Shown here piece by piece: positions 8,269 through 17,162 of a DNA stretch of 64,000 nt. The translations under genes and the position numbers were made by a program. How positions within the stretch are numbered: position 1 is the stretch's first letter; every line of letters begins with the position of its first letter. The stretch spans positions 4,650,001 through 4,714,000 of the forward strand of contig NZ_KB907307.1 of the NCBI RefSeq assembly GCF_000381925.1, written 5' to 3'. The notes under the pieces were generated by a model. The model had not been told where the DNA came from and did no database searches. It worked only from the letters and a program-made list of their open reading frames with translations. The DNA comes from Nocardia sp. BMG111209 (GTDB lineage: Bacteria > Actinomycetota > Actinomycetes > Mycobacteriales > Mycobacteriaceae).

Positions 8269-9093
8269 CTATGCCGCGGCGCCGAAGCGGTAGTGCACGA
8301 AGTCGCCGACCGGCACGTAGCCGATGTCCCGATAGATCTTGTTCGAGGTCGGATTCGCGGTATCGGTGAACAGGCACACCCGGCATCCGCTGTCGCGCAA
8401 CCGCTTCGAGGCGTCCGCGGTGACCGCCGAGCCGTAGCCGCGGCCGCGCGCTGCGGGCGGGGTGTAGACCGGGCCGATCCGGCTCCAGCCGTACACCGGG
8501 ATCTGCTCCCCGGCCAGCGAGACCGGGATGCCGTCGTACTCCCACAACCACACCAGACCGTCGGCGATCCGGCCGGGCACGGCCTCGGGCGGGTAGCCGG
8601 CGCCGACCTCCTCGTTCATCGCCGCCATCCAGCGCGTGCACAGGTCGATGTCGGCGGCGGTGGCGCGCCGGGCGGATCCGGGCACCCGCGGCAGGCGCAG
8701 GTCGTCGAGCCGGTACAGCAGCATGGCGGCCTTCTGCCGGAAACCGATGCCGCGCAACGCGGTCCACCGGCGGGCGAAATCCGTCGCGGATTCGGTGCGG
8801 CCCTGTACGCCACTGAGCGCCACCGGGCGATCGGCGAACAGCGCCACCAGGCCCGGGATCGCGGCGGCGGGCACGGTGCCGAGGCAGGCGTCGTAGCCGC
8901 GGGTGTGCATGGCGACCCCGGTCACCGTGTCGCCGTCGTGTACCGAGACGAACGTGGTCTCGGTCTCGCCGGTGCCGTGCAGCAATCGCTGCAGCACGGC
9001 GATGATCACCGTGTGCGGCAACGGGTCACGGGACAGGAACGCTCCGGCGCGACGCTGGAACTCGGCCGGATCTTCGGTCGGCTCGAACCTCAT
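8269..9093 (-). CDS. Two-domain GNAT family N-acetyltransferase
   Basis: 274 residues from the ATG at 9093 (MRFEPTEDPAEFQRRAGAFL). The C-terminal half contains the acetyl-CoA site VYTPPAARGRGYGSAVTADASKRL (motif A, RGRGYGS), followed by CLFTDTANPTSNKIYRDIGYVPVGD (motif B). The N-terminal half lacks the pyrophosphate loop and looks like a degenerate GNAT domain, a common arrangement. Substrate unknown. Upstream in-frame residues lack conserved sequence and are not included. Confidence 0.87.
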   Translation of the reverse strand: MRFEPTEDPAEFQRRAGAFLSRDPLPHTVIIAVLQRLLHGTGETETTFVSVHDGDTVTGVAMHTRGYDACLGTVPAAAIPGLVALFADRPVALSGVQGRTESATDFARRWTALRGIGFRQKAAMLLYRLDDLRLPRVPGSARRATAADIDLCTRWMAAMNEEVGAGYPPEAVPGRIADGLVWLWEYDGIPVSLAGEQIPVYGWSRIGPVYTPPAARGRGYGSAVTADASKRLRDSGCRVCLFTDTANPTSNKIYRDIGYVPVGDFVHYRFGAAA

Positions 9094-9190
9094 GATCAGC
9101 ACGCTAGTCGCGAATACCGGATGCGCCCACCGATTTTCGCGTGAACGGGAGCAGCGGCCGGGCACGCGGATCCGCGCGGCCGGCCGCCGG

Positions 9191-9445
9191 TCAGGCGTCG
9201 CGTTGCTGGGCGTCGGCGCGCAGCTTGAGCAGGACCAGGCCCGTGGTACACGCCAGGATCAACCCGGCCACCGTGACCATGACCCGTAGCTCGGCGATGC
9301 CGAGCCCCGCGCCGACCATTCCGCCGAGAAAGATCACCCAGGCCACGACCCGGGGTGCCATCACCCACGCCGAGCGCGGGGATTGCACGGCCGACGAATC
9401 CTGCTGCGCCATGGCACGCAGCGGGGATGTCGAGAAAGCTCCCAT
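9191..9445 (-). CDS. Small two-helix membrane protein, unknown function
   Basis: 84 residues from the ATG at 9445, which has GAGGAG seven bases upstream. A soluble, Ser/Gln-rich N-terminus (about 28 residues) is followed by two hydrophobic helices (VVAWVIFLGGMVGAGLGIAEL and VMVTVAGLILACTTGLVLL) and a charged tail KLRADAQQRDA. I do not recognise it. A CRP-like palindrome (9566-9581) lies 121 bp upstream and could control it or the divergent gene at 9774. Confidence 0.6.
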   Translation of the reverse strand: MGAFSTSPLRAMAQQDSSAVQSPRSAWVMAPRVVAWVIFLGGMVGAGLGIAELRVMVTVAGLILACTTGLVLLKLRADAQQRDA

Positions 9446-9773
9446 CACTACTCCTCGATGACACCCGACCACCGAGACCCGCGCGACGCGGAAACCATCA
9501 ACGACAGTGGCGAATGGGGCCCGCGAAACACGGAGTGTCCCTCAGCAAACTTCGGGCGTCTCATGTGTAACGTTGCTCACACGCTACGTCTTCGTTGCCG
9601 ATTCTCAATGCGACACGTGCCCGCGACACGCCCATGTGATCGAATCGTTATCTGAATCAGGCATGTTTGAGACAATCGGCGGGTAACGTGCGGCGCACAT
9701 CGCCCGTCTGGCCCCGTACACCAGCCTCCGATATCGTGAGGCCGACTCGAGACAATTGAGGAGCAGTGTACCG
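9446..9773. other. Divergent intergenic region (328 bp)
   Basis: This stretch separates the small membrane protein from the repeat protein and contains no convincing gene. It is less GC-rich than the flanks and holds a CRP-like palindrome at 9566-9581 and the GAGGAG ribosome-binding site of the gene at 9774. Two short frames cross it, but neither has a ribosome-binding site or recognisable protein sequence. Confidence 0.5.
9566..9581. promoter_or_regulatory. Candidate CRP/FNR-family site
   Basis: TGTAACGTTGCTCACA fits TGTGA-N6-TCACA with one mismatch, and with flanks gives GTGTAAC/CTCACAC (5 of 7 bases symmetric). Mycobacterial Crp uses a very similar sequence. It sits between divergent genes at 9445 and 9774, about 120 and 190 bases from their starts. 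Confidence 0.4.
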
Positions 9774-10682
9774 ATGGATGGCAGCAAGGCGGGCTCCGGT
9801 GAACGAGCCGATCAGGTCCCGAACCGCCTGAACGCCAGGGTGGCGGGTCCCGCGATCGCCGCCGGCGCGGTCTCGCTGGGCCTGGTCCTGATCGGCGCCT
9901 GCGGCCTCGGACATCAGGACACCTACGTCGCGCCGCCGCCGCTGAACGCGGATCTGCAGCAGGCCCCGGCGGAGGTCGTGCGCGCGGGGGTCACCTCGTC
10001 CTTCCAGGTGGTCATCCCACCCTCGCCGAGCTGGCGGGTCGCCGCGCAGCCGCCGCGGCTGCACACCGAGAGCAGTACGCCAGCCAACCCGTCGGGCCTG
10101 GCCATCGTCGGACCGGCCCCGGCCGCACCGGTCGAGGCCGCACCGACCGCGCAGCAGCCGCTCTACGACAACCTCGCGCCCAACCGTTCCACGGCCCCGA
10201 AGCCGTCGGCGACGCTGCGGCCGGCGGTCACGCCGGAGGTGGTGGCGCCGGGTGTGGCGGCGGCCGACGCGGTTTCACCCGGCGTGGGGGCAGCCGGTGT
10301 GGGTGCAGCCGGTGTGGGGGCAACGGACGTGGTCACGCCCGACGTCCATGCGTCCGGCGTCGTCGCACCCGGTGTGGGTGCGCCAGGCGCGGGTACAACC
10401 GACGTGGTCTCACCTGGCATGAGTGCACCCGGTGTGGGTGCACCCAGTGCCGGTACAGCCGGTGTGGTCGCACCCAGCGCCGGTGCAGCCGGTGTGGTCG
10501 CACCCAGTGCCGGTGCAGCCGGTGTGGTCGCACCCAGCGCCGGTGCTGCTGGTGTAGTCGCGCCCAATGTCGGTGCAGCCGGTATAGGAGCGGCCGGTGT
10601 AGGTGCGCCCGGTGTGGTGGTCCCCACGGCCACGGTCACGCCACGTCCGGGTTCGCCGCTCACCGACTACTGGTCGCGTTGA
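9774..10682 (+). CDS. Exported Ala/Val/Pro/Gly pentapeptide-repeat protein
   Basis: 302 residues from the ATG at 9774 (GAGGAG ten bases upstream). A hydrophobic segment at about 18-36 (VAGPAIAAGAVSLGLVLIGAC) ends in IGAC, a possible but non-ideal lipobox, so it is membrane-anchored or a lipoprotein. Residues about 150-285 are built of five-residue units such as GVGAA, GVVAP and SAGAA, many as a ten-residue pair GVVAP-SAGAA encoded by near-identical 30-bp repeats. The tail is TPRPGSPLTDYWSR. The last 47 bp, including the stop codon, recur twice downstream. A surface or wall-spanning role is inferred only from the export signal and Pro/Ala content. Confidence 0.65.
   Translation: MDGSKAGSGERADQVPNRLNARVAGPAIAAGAVSLGLVLIGACGLGHQDTYVAPPPLNADLQQAPAEVVRAGVTSSFQVVIPPSPSWRVAAQPPRLHTESSTPANPSGLAIVGPAPAAPVEAAPTAQQPLYDNLAPNRSTAPKPSATLRPAVTPEVVAPGVAAADAVSPGVGAAGVGAAGVGATDVVTPDVHASGVVAPGVGAPGAGTTDVVSPGMSAPGVGAPSAGTAGVVAPSAGAAGVVAPSAGAAGVVAPSAGAAGVVAPNVGAAGIGAAGVGAPGVVVPTATVTPRPGSPLTDYWSR
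10280..10625 (+). repeat. 15/30-bp coding tandem repeat inside the exported repeat protein
   Basis: About 23 units of 15 bp, the clearest being four 30-bp copies of GGTGTGGTCGCACCC plus a GCCGGTGC-type half between 10460 and 10580. All are in frame and preserve the pentapeptide pattern. Copy-number change here would lengthen or shorten the protein in five-residue steps without a frameshift. Confidence 0.85.
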
Positions 10683-10776
10683 TCACACCGCGTCCGGGTT
10701 CGCCACTCACCGATTACTGGTCGCGCTGATCACACCGCGTCCGGGTTCGCCGCTCACCGACTACTGGTCGCGCTGA
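10636..10776 (+). repeat. 47-bp tandem triplication containing the stop codon
   Basis: Three nearly identical 47-bp units at 10636-10682, 10683-10729 and 10730-10776. The first encodes the C-terminus (VTPRPGSPLTDYWSR) and its TGA; the next two repeat the same bases downstream, each again ending TGA. Copies 2 and 3 are almost the same as each other. Because 47 is not a multiple of three the extra copies cannot extend the protein. It looks like a recent slippage or duplication product. Confidence 0.9.
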
Positions 10777-10796
10777 TCGCACCGTGCCCGGCCGAA

Positions 10797-10830
10797 TTCC
10801 GGCCGGAGCACGCGTGCGCCCCGGCCGGAA
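10797..10830. terminator. Hairpin between convergent genes
   Basis: Ten-base arms TTCCGGCCGG and CCGGCCGGAA are separated by 14 bases. It lies directly after the stop of the fadE gene on the minus strand and after the 47-bp repeats on the plus strand, so it could end transcription from both sides. There is no long T run, as is usual in this group. Confidence 0.6.
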
Positions 10831-10835
10831 TCGGG

Positions 10836-11969
10836 TCAGAGTTCGGCCAGGCCGTATCCCGCCACCCGGTCGGCGAGCAGCCGCAGATGTTCGAGATCCG
10901 AGCCGAAGGTCCGGCCGATGGCGGTCAGCCGGGCGACGTAGTGGCTCACCGGATATTCGGTGGTGATGCCGATCCCGCCGTGCATCTGGACCGCCTCCTG
11001 CCCGATGTGCCGGCCGCTGCGATCCACCTGGAGTTTGGCCCGCGACGCGATCATCGGATCCGTGACGCCGTCGGCCAGTGCGGCGGTGGCGTAGTAGCTC
11101 ATGCTGCGGGCCAGTTCCAGCGATACGTACATGTCCGCGGCGCGGTGGGTCAGCGCCTGGAACTTCGACAGGGTCACGCCGAACTGCTTGCGGGTCTTGA
11201 GATATTCACTGGTCAGCCGTAGCGCCTCGGTCATCGCGCCGACCGCCTCGGCGTTCAGGCTCGCCTGCGCGGCCACGATCGCCGCCGCGATCGCGCCGCT
11301 CGCGTCGCCGGCCTCCGGCCCGCCGAGCAGTTCCGCCGGGGCGGACTCGAAGTCGATCTGCGCGCCGCGCCGCTCGTCGTAGGTGCGGTACGGCGTGCGC
11401 CGCACCCCCTCGGCCGTCGCGGCGACCAGGAACAGCCCGGTGCCGCCGGTCGGCAGCACGGCGCTGACCACCAGCTCGTCGGCGCAATCGCCGTGGGCCA
11501 CCGGGTTTTTCACGCCGGACAGCCGGAATCCGGAACCGTCGGCGACGGCGGTGACCGCCACCTCGGTATCCGGCCAGCGCGAGCCCGGCTCGTCGTGCGC
11601 GAAGGCCAGCAGCCGGGCGCCGCCGGCCACCTCCGGCAGGATCCGCTGCCGCTGTTCGGCGGTGCCGACCGCGCGCACCAGCCCGCCGGGCAGCAGCACC
11701 GCGTCCAGCAGCGGCTCCGGCGCCTGACGGCGGCCCAGCTCCTCGAGCACGACCATCGTCTCCACCGGCCCCGCGCCGGCGCCGCCGTCCTCCTCGTCGA
11801 AACTCAGGCCCAGCACGCCCAATTCGGCCAGCTGGGACCAGACCTCGCGGCTCCAGCCCGATTCGGTCTCGAGCGTCTTCAGCCGCGACTCCTGGTCGTA
11901 GGCGCGGGCCAGCAGATCGCGCACGGTGGCGCCGAGCAGCACCTGCTCCTCGGTGAGTTCGAAATCCAT
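10836..11969 (-). CDS. Acyl-CoA dehydrogenase, FadE (second gene of pair)
   Basis: 377-residue FAD enzyme that introduces the alpha-beta double bond in acyl-CoA. It has the N-terminal helical start MDFELTEEQVLLGATVRDLL, the mid-domain with a poor version of the usual flavin-contacting segment (FAHDEPGSRWPDTEV), and the C-terminal four-helix part with KTRKQFGVTLSKFQALTHRAADMY and VQMHGGIGITTEYPVSHY. It starts nine bases after the stop of the fadE gene upstream, and both have different domain wear. This resembles mycobacterial FadE pairs that form alpha2beta2 enzymes, for instance in steroid side-chain degradation. Substrate not readable. Confidence 0.9.
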   Translation of the reverse strand: MDFELTEEQVLLGATVRDLLARAYDQESRLKTLETESGWSREVWSQLAELGVLGLSFDEEDGGAGAGPVETMVVLEELGRRQAPEPLLDAVLLPGGLVRAVGTAEQRQRILPEVAGGARLLAFAHDEPGSRWPDTEVAVTAVADGSGFRLSGVKNPVAHGDCADELVVSAVLPTGGTGLFLVAATAEGVRRTPYRTYDERRGAQIDFESAPAELLGGPEAGDASGAIAAAIVAAQASLNAEAVGAMTEALRLTSEYLKTRKQFGVTLSKFQALTHRAADMYVSLELARSMSYYATAALADGVTDPMIASRAKLQVDRSGRHIGQEAVQMHGGIGITTEYPVSHYVARLTAIGRTFGSDLEHLRLLADRVAGYGLAEL

Positions 11970-11978
11970 GTCAGTGCC

Positions 11979-13151
11979 TCACAATCCGAGGATGGTGGAG
12001 GCGATGATGGTGCGCTGCACTTCGCTCGAACCTCCGTAGATGGTGGTCTTGCGGAAATTCAGATAACTCGGGCCGGTGCGCTGCGCCCAGTCCGGCGAGG
12101 CGGTTTCGGCGCCCCCCACCGGGAGCGCGTCCGGCCCGGCGATGTCGAGCAGCAGTTCGGTGGCGGCCTGCTGTAGTTCCGAGCCGCGCATCTTCAGCAC
12201 CGAGGAGGCCGGATTCGGCCTGCCCTCACTGGAATTGGCGACCACGCGCAGCAGAGTCAGCTCCAGCGCCAGCAATTCGTTCTCGATCCCGGCCAGACGG
12301 GCGGCGAACCGCGGATCGTCGAGCAGCGTGCTCTTGCCCGACTTCGCCTGTGCGGCATATTCTTTCGCCACCGCGAGCCGGACCTTGGTCCGGCCGACGG
12401 CCGTGATGCCGGTGCGCTCGTTGCCGAGCAGGAACTTCGCGTAGGTCCAGCCCTGATTCTCCTCGCCGACCAGTTGATCGGCGGGCACCCGGACGTTCTC
12501 GAAGAAGACCTCGTTGACCTCGTGCCGGCCGTCGATCAGCTTGATCGGGCGGATGGTCACACCCGGGGTCTTGACGTCGAACAGCACCAGGGAGATACCC
12601 GCCTGCCGCTTCGGCGCGTTCGGGTCGGTGCGCACGAGACAGAAGATCCAGTCGGCCCACTGGGCCATCGTGGTCCAGATCTTCTGCCCGTTCACGATGT
12701 ACGAATCGCCGTCGCGCACCGCGGTGGTGCGCAGCGAGGCCAGATCGGAGCCGGCGTCGGGTTCGGAGAAGCCCTGGCACCACCAGATGTCCAGCGCGGC
12801 GGTGGCGGGCAGGAACCGCTGCTTCAGCTCCGGCGAGCCGAACTGGGCGATCACCGGGCCGATCATGTTGGCGTTGAAGGTCAGTGGATCGGGCACACTG
12901 GCCAGCTGCAACTCGTCCTCCCAGAGGTGCAGCTGCATCGGGGTCCAGTTCTTGCCACCCCATTCGACCGGCCAGCGCGGCACCGCGAGCCCGGCGTCGT
13001 TGAGAATCTTGTGCGAGGTGACGACATCGTCCCGGGTGAGGTCCAGGCCGTATTGGACCTTGTCCCGGATCTCCTGCGGGATCTCGGTCCGGTAGAACCG
13101 GTTCAAGTCGTCCCGGAAGGCCACCTCTTCGGGTGACAGGGCAAGTTTCAT
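11979..13151 (-). CDS. Acyl-CoA dehydrogenase, FadE (first gene of pair)
   Basis: 390 residues from the ATG at 13151 (MKLALSPEEVAFRDDLNRFY). It has the substrate/flavin signatures WWCQGFSEPDAGSDLASLRTTA and GDSYIVNGQKIWTTMAQWADW, then LLGNERTGI and a C-terminal KTTIYGGSSEVQRTIIASTIL that carries the usual flavin-interacting end. It resembles the large subunit of pimeloyl-CoA-type dehydrogenases. The downstream partner fadE gene begins nine bases after its stop, so a heteromeric enzyme is likely. A palindrome TTACC-N4-GGTAA at 13189-13202 in the promoter resembles those before fadD at 58197. Confidence 0.92.
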   Translation of the reverse strand: MKLALSPEEVAFRDDLNRFYRTEIPQEIRDKVQYGLDLTRDDVVTSHKILNDAGLAVPRWPVEWGGKNWTPMQLHLWEDELQLASVPDPLTFNANMIGPVIAQFGSPELKQRFLPATAALDIWWCQGFSEPDAGSDLASLRTTAVRDGDSYIVNGQKIWTTMAQWADWIFCLVRTDPNAPKRQAGISLVLFDVKTPGVTIRPIKLIDGRHEVNEVFFENVRVPADQLVGEENQGWTYAKFLLGNERTGITAVGRTKVRLAVAKEYAAQAKSGKSTLLDDPRFAARLAGIENELLALELTLLRVVANSSEGRPNPASSVLKMRGSELQQAATELLLDIAGPDALPVGGAETASPDWAQRTGPSYLNFRKTTIYGGSSEVQRTIIASTILGL

Positions 13152-13188
13152 GGCGTCTCCCACCGTGCTCGAATGTCCGAGGTCAAAC

Positions 13189-13202
13189 TTACCTCTCGGT
13201 AA
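13189..13202. promoter_or_regulatory. Candidate lipid-regulator operator before the fadE pair
   Basis: TTACCTCTCGGTAA has perfect five-base arms with a four-base spacer, 38 bp upstream of the fadE start at 13151. Two sites of the same YTACY-N4-RGTAR form stand before the fadD15-like gene, suggesting one TetR- or GntR-type fatty-acid regulator for both. The cognate regulator is not identified. Confidence 0.45.
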
Positions 13203-13353
13203 CTCGAGTCGGGGTTCACATGTCGGACCGCGCCGCCCACCTGCTTGCCGGTACCGGCCGGGAGGGGGGCTGGTACGTTGCTGCGGGAACAGGCCGAGCC
13301 CGCGATTCACCGGCCCGGTCACTTGGTGCACGAACAGATGTGGAGCAATTCGC

Positions 13354-14121
13354 GTGAACGGCAGGACCATGGCGCGTCTGGCCGCGACCACCGCCGCGCT
13401 CGGTATCGGCGCGGCGGCGACCGTCGGCAGCACTCTCGCGCAACCGACCCCCACCCCGCTCGACAGTGCGATCGACCGTCTCACCGCGGCCGCCGGGACC
13501 GATCCGGCGAGTCGCGCGGCGGTCGACGAGGTCGCGCAGACGGCCCGGCTGGCCGCCGCGAGCCGGATCGATGCCATCGCAGGCGGTTTCACCCCGTTCC
13601 TGACCCAGTCCACCACGATGGGCTGCGGCCGGGATTTCCCGGTGACCACCACGGTCGTCACCGGCGCCGCGGGTGTCCCCGGGCCGGATCACGGCATCGC
13701 CGGCCCGGCCGGCACCGTCCGCTTCCAGGCCAGCCCGATGGTGACCGGATTTCCGATCGCGGCCGGCCTCGCCCTGGCCTGGGTGAACATCGCCAACGGC
13801 CGCAGCGGCATCGCCGAACTCGACGATCCCACCGATTTCGGCACCCCCGCGCTGTCCAAGACCGTCGACACCGGGCCCGGCACCGTGGCCGCCGCCGTCT
13901 GGGGCACCATCGACTACCCGGGTCAGCGTTGTTCGCTCACTCCGGCCCTGGGTGTGATCACGGTCGACGCGGACCCGCAGATCGACCCCTACGCCCCACC
14001 GGCGACCACCGACCCGAACGCGCCGGCCCCGGCCCCCGTCTCCCCCGGCCCGGCCCTCCCACCGGCCGCCCCCGCCCCCGCGGCGCCGGCGCCGGTACCG
14101 GCGCCGGAACAAACCGGCTAA
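13354..14121 (+). CDS. Secreted protein with Pro/Ala-rich tail, unknown function
   Basis: 255 residues from GTG 13354. A signal peptide (MARLAATTAALGIGAAATVGSTLAQP, Ala-Gln-Pro cleavage region) is followed by a globular domain of about 180 residues containing TTMGCGRDFPVTTTVV and a second Cys in DYPGQRCSLTPALGVI. The two cysteines probably form a disulfide. The last 50 residues are almost only Pro, Ala and Asp (APAPAPVSPGPALPP). The domain resembles unnamed secreted proteins of Nocardia and mycobacteria; I cannot name it. The tail may span the cell wall (inference). Convergent with deaD, overlapping its end by 4 bp. Confidence 0.75.
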   Translation: MNGRTMARLAATTAALGIGAAATVGSTLAQPTPTPLDSAIDRLTAAAGTDPASRAAVDEVAQTARLAAASRIDAIAGGFTPFLTQSTTMGCGRDFPVTTTVVTGAAGVPGPDHGIAGPAGTVRFQASPMVTGFPIAAGLALAWVNIANGRSGIAELDDPTDFGTPALSKTVDTGPGTVAAAVWGTIDYPGQRCSLTPALGVITVDADPQIDPYAPPATTDPNAPAPAPVSPGPALPPAAPAPAAPAPVPAPEQTG

Positions 14122-15947
14122 CTGCGGGGCTTGCGGCGGTCCGGCCGCTTGTAGTCCGGGCGCTTGTGGTCGCGGCGCGGCGCCCGGTTGGTCGGCCGGA
14201 AGCCGGGCGGGCCCTGATCCGGTTGCAGATCGATCAGCACCCCGCTGATCCTGGTGTCGCGCAACGCGTCCAGGGTCTCCGGCGACAACTGCGCGGGCAG
14301 CTCGACGAGACTGTGGTCGGGGCGGATGCTGATGTGACCGAAATCGCTTCGGCGCAAACCACCTTCGTTGGCGATGGCGCCGACGATGGCGCCCGGCACC
14401 ACGCGGTGCCGCTTGCCGACCGAGATCCGGTAGGTGGCCATCTCCACGCCGGTGGTGCGATTCACACCCGGTTCGCGCGGGGTCCGATCCTCGAAATGCC
14501 GTTCGCCCGAACGGTCGTCGTAGCCGCGCTCCTCGAACTTGCGCGAACCACGTTCCCGCCGTTGCGGTTCCGGCTCGGGCTCCATGAAGAAGTTGTCGCC
14601 CTCGTGGGCCGAGGCGGCCAGGGCGGCGGCGATATCGGCGAGCGGGATGTTGTGCTCGGCCTCGTAGTCCTCGATCAGCTTCCGGAACAGCGCCAGATTC
14701 TCCGAATTCAGGTTCTCGGTGATCTGGTCGTGGAATTTCACCACGCGCTGCGCGTTCACGTCCTCGACGCTGGGCAACGGGATCTCGGTGAGCGGCTGCC
14801 GGGTGGCCCGCTCGATGGCGTCCAGCAGGCGGCGCTCGCGCGGGGTGACGAACAGCAGCGCCTCACCGGAGCGCCCGGCGCGGCCGGTGCGGCCGATGCG
14901 GTGCACGTACGACTCGGTGTCGTGCGGGATGTCGTAGTTGACCACGTGCGAGATGCGTTCCACGTCGAGGCCGCGCGCGGCCACGTCGGTGGCGACCAGG
15001 ATGTCCAGCTGCCCGGATTTCAGCTGGCCGATCGTGCGCTCGCGCTGGGCCTGCGCGATGTCGCCGTTGATGGCCGCCGCGGAATACCCACGGGCGCGCA
15101 GCTTCTCGGCCAATTCCTCGGTGACCTGCTTGGTGCGCACGAAGATGATCATCGCCTCGAAGGTCTCGACCTCGAGGATGCGCGTCAGGGCGTCGAGCTT
15201 GCGCTGATGCGAGACGTACAGGTAGCGCTGGCCGATGTTGGTGGCGGTGGTCGTCTTGGCCTTGACCGTGATCTCGACCGGATCCTTGAGGTACTGCTTG
15301 GAGATCTTCCGGATCACGCTCGGCATGGTCGCGGAGAACAGCGCCACCTGCTTCTCGGCGGGGGTGTCGGCGAGGATCCGCTCGACGTCCTCCTGGAAGC
15401 CCATCTTGAGCATCTCGTCGGCCTCGTCGAGCACGAGGTACCGCAGCTGCGTCAGATCGAGCGTGCCGCGCTCCAGATGGTCGATGACGCGACCGGGAGT
15501 GCCCACCACGACCTGGGCGCCGCGACGCAGCCCGGACAGCTGCACGGCGTAATTCTGGCCGCCGTACACCGGCAGCACGTGTACCCCGGGCAGATGCGCG
15601 GAGTAGCGGCCGAACGCCTCGGCCACCTGGATCGCGAGTTCGCGGGTGGGAGCCAGAACCAGCGCCTGCGGCGCCTTGCCCTTCTCGGCCCGCGCCCCGA
15701 TACCCATCAGGATCGGGATGGCGAAGGCGGCGGTCTTGCCGGTGCCCGTCTGGGCCAGTCCGACCACATCGGAACCGGCCAGCAGCGGCGGAATCGTCGC
15801 GGCCTGGATCGGCGACGGCGATTCGTAGCCGACGTCGGCAATGGCCGCCAGCAGGCGGTCATCGATGCCGAGATCGGCGAAGGACGGGTCGGCGGCGTCC
15901 CTCTCGTCGTCGAAGGAAGAAACGCTGTCGACCGGTGAGGTGCTCAT
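14118..15947 (-). CDS. deaD: DEAD-box ATP-dependent RNA helicase DeaD
   Basis: 609-residue helicase that unwinds structured RNA, probably in ribosome assembly or cold adaptation. Motifs in order: Q-motif region ([26 protein letters not shown]), AQTGTGKT (I), PTRELAIQ (Ia), VGTPGRV (Ib), VLDEADEML (II), FSATMP (III), IIFVRTKQ (IV), [11 protein letters not shown] (V), [10 protein letters not shown] (VI), then a DbpA-type RNA-binding domain ([26 protein letters not shown]) and an Arg/Lys-rich tail [19 protein letters not shown]. The ATG at 15947 is used; longer in-frame sequence upstream is not helicase-like. In M. tuberculosis deaD also lies near kgd. Confidence 0.96.
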   Translation of the reverse strand: MSTSPVDSVSSFDDERDAADPSFADLGIDDRLLAAIADVGYESPSPIQAATIPPLLAGSDVVGLAQTGTGKTAAFAIPILMGIGARAEKGKAPQALVLAPTRELAIQVAEAFGRYSAHLPGVHVLPVYGGQNYAVQLSGLRRGAQVVVGTPGRVIDHLERGTLDLTQLRYLVLDEADEMLKMGFQEDVERILADTPAEKQVALFSATMPSVIRKISKQYLKDPVEITVKAKTTTATNIGQRYLYVSHQRKLDALTRILEVETFEAMIIFVRTKQVTEELAEKLRARGYSAAAINGDIAQAQRERTIGQLKSGQLDILVATDVAARGLDVERISHVVNYDIPHDTESYVHRIGRTGRAGRSGEALLFVTPRERRLLDAIERATRQPLTEIPLPSVEDVNAQRVVKFHDQITENLNSENLALFRKLIEDYEAEHNIPLADIAAALAASAHEGDNFFMEPEPEPQRRERGSRKFEERGYDDRSGERHFEDRTPREPGVNRTTGVEMATYRISVGKRHRVVPGAIVGAIANEGGLRRSDFGHISIRPDHSLVELPAQLSPETLDALRDTRISGVLIDLQPDQGPPGFRPTNRAPRRDHKRPDYKRPDRRKPRS

Positions 15948-16011
15948 ATTGGCTAGGATTTTACTGCCTCCCGGTAGCCGCCCCCGACGTCGGGCCAATA
16001 CCGTGATAGCC

Positions 16012-16974
16012 ATGCAGCACGAACGCGCCACCCCCGAGCCGACCGTGGTCACCGTCACCACCGTGCCCGCACCGGAAGCGGACGATCCGGTCGCGCTCGC
16101 CACGGCGGCGCTCGAGTCGGAGATCGCCACCGATCCGGCGGTGCTGCCCGGCGCCTCCGGGCGCACCGCCGTCGCGGTGGTCCAGTTCGCCCCCTACACC
16201 GACAAGTCCGCGAATCTCGCCGCGCTGCGCGAGCATGTGCGCGAGGCGGCCGCGCTGGGGGCCCGGGTGGTCGTGGCGCCGGAGTACTCGATGTTCGCGG
16301 TGATGCGGCTGGACGATCGCGTGCTCGCCGCCGCCGAACCGCTCACCGGCGAATACGTCACGGGTCTGCGTGGGCTGGCCGCGGAATTCGGTGTGCACCT
16401 GGTGGCCGGTGTGGTCGAGTCGCCCGGTGGCGAACGGCCCGATCGCATCCACAACACCCTGGTCATCGCCGGTCCGGACGCGGATTTCGTGGCCGTGTAC
16501 CGGAAGGTTCATCTGTACGACGCCTTCGGTTTCGAGGAATCGGACGTGGTCGCGCCCGGCGAGATCGTGGAGCCGGCGGTCTTCACCGTCGACGGAGTCG
16601 TGTTCGGACTGCAGACCTGTTTCGACCTGCGCTTCCCGGAGGGTTGCCGACGGGTCGCCGCAGCGGGTGCGCACGTGTTGCTGCTACCGGCGCAATGGAT
16701 TCCGGGACCGGGCAAGGTCGATCAGTGGACCACGCTGCTGCGGGCGCGGGCCATCGAGAACACCGTCTACGTCGCCGCCGCCGACCATGCCGCCCCGCGC
16801 GGTTCCGGCGCCTCGATGATCGTGGATCCCGGCGGGACGGTGCTCGCCGAACTCGGTGACGCGCCGGGGGTCGCGGCCGCGGGTATCGATCTGGCGCAGG
16901 TCGACCAGGTCCGCACCACCAACCCCAGTCTGAGCCTGCGGCGCTTCGATATCGTGCCCCGACCGGCCGATTGA
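16012..16974 (+). CDS. Carbon-nitrogen hydrolase (nitrilase/amidase family)
   Basis: 320 residues from the ATG at 16012. The catalytic triad of the nitrilase superfamily is complete: Glu91 (VVAPEYSMF), Lys165 (VYRKVHLYDAF) and Cys203 (GLQTCFDLRFPE). It also has WTTLLRARAIENTVYVAAADHA near the C-terminus. The first 48 residues are not part of the fold and form a variable extension. Similar enzymes hydrolyse omega-amides such as deaminated glutathione or alpha-ketoglutaramate; the true substrate is not readable. Divergent from deaD with 64 bp between. Confidence 0.9.
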   Translation: MQHERATPEPTVVTVTTVPAPEADDPVALATAALESEIATDPAVLPGASGRTAVAVVQFAPYTDKSANLAALREHVREAAALGARVVVAPEYSMFAVMRLDDRVLAAAEPLTGEYVTGLRGLAAEFGVHLVAGVVESPGGERPDRIHNTLVIAGPDADFVAVYRKVHLYDAFGFEESDVVAPGEIVEPAVFTVDGVVFGLQTCFDLRFPEGCRRVAAAGAHVLLLPAQWIPGPGKVDQWTTLLRARAIENTVYVAAADHAAPRGSGASMIVDPGGTVLAELGDAPGVAAAGIDLAQVDQVRTTNPSLSLRRFDIVPRPAD

Positions 16975-17162
16975 GCGGTTCCGGGGCGCCGCGGCGGGCG
17001 TAGACTCGGGGCGTACGGGCGAGGCTCGTGCGCCCGGTTCCGCCGTCCCGGTGGCCCTCATCCGCTCGGGCAATACGGTGGCACAACCGAATTCGCACGC
17101 ATGATGCGCGACCCGGCGGGTAGTCCACGGAAGACTCGACCCGAGTGGCATCGAGGTGATCT

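Noticed and set aside
16975..17162. A small RNA suggested by a GGGCG/CGCCC hairpin near 17020
   Set aside because: The stem is only five bases and the GC content makes such hairpins common by chance.
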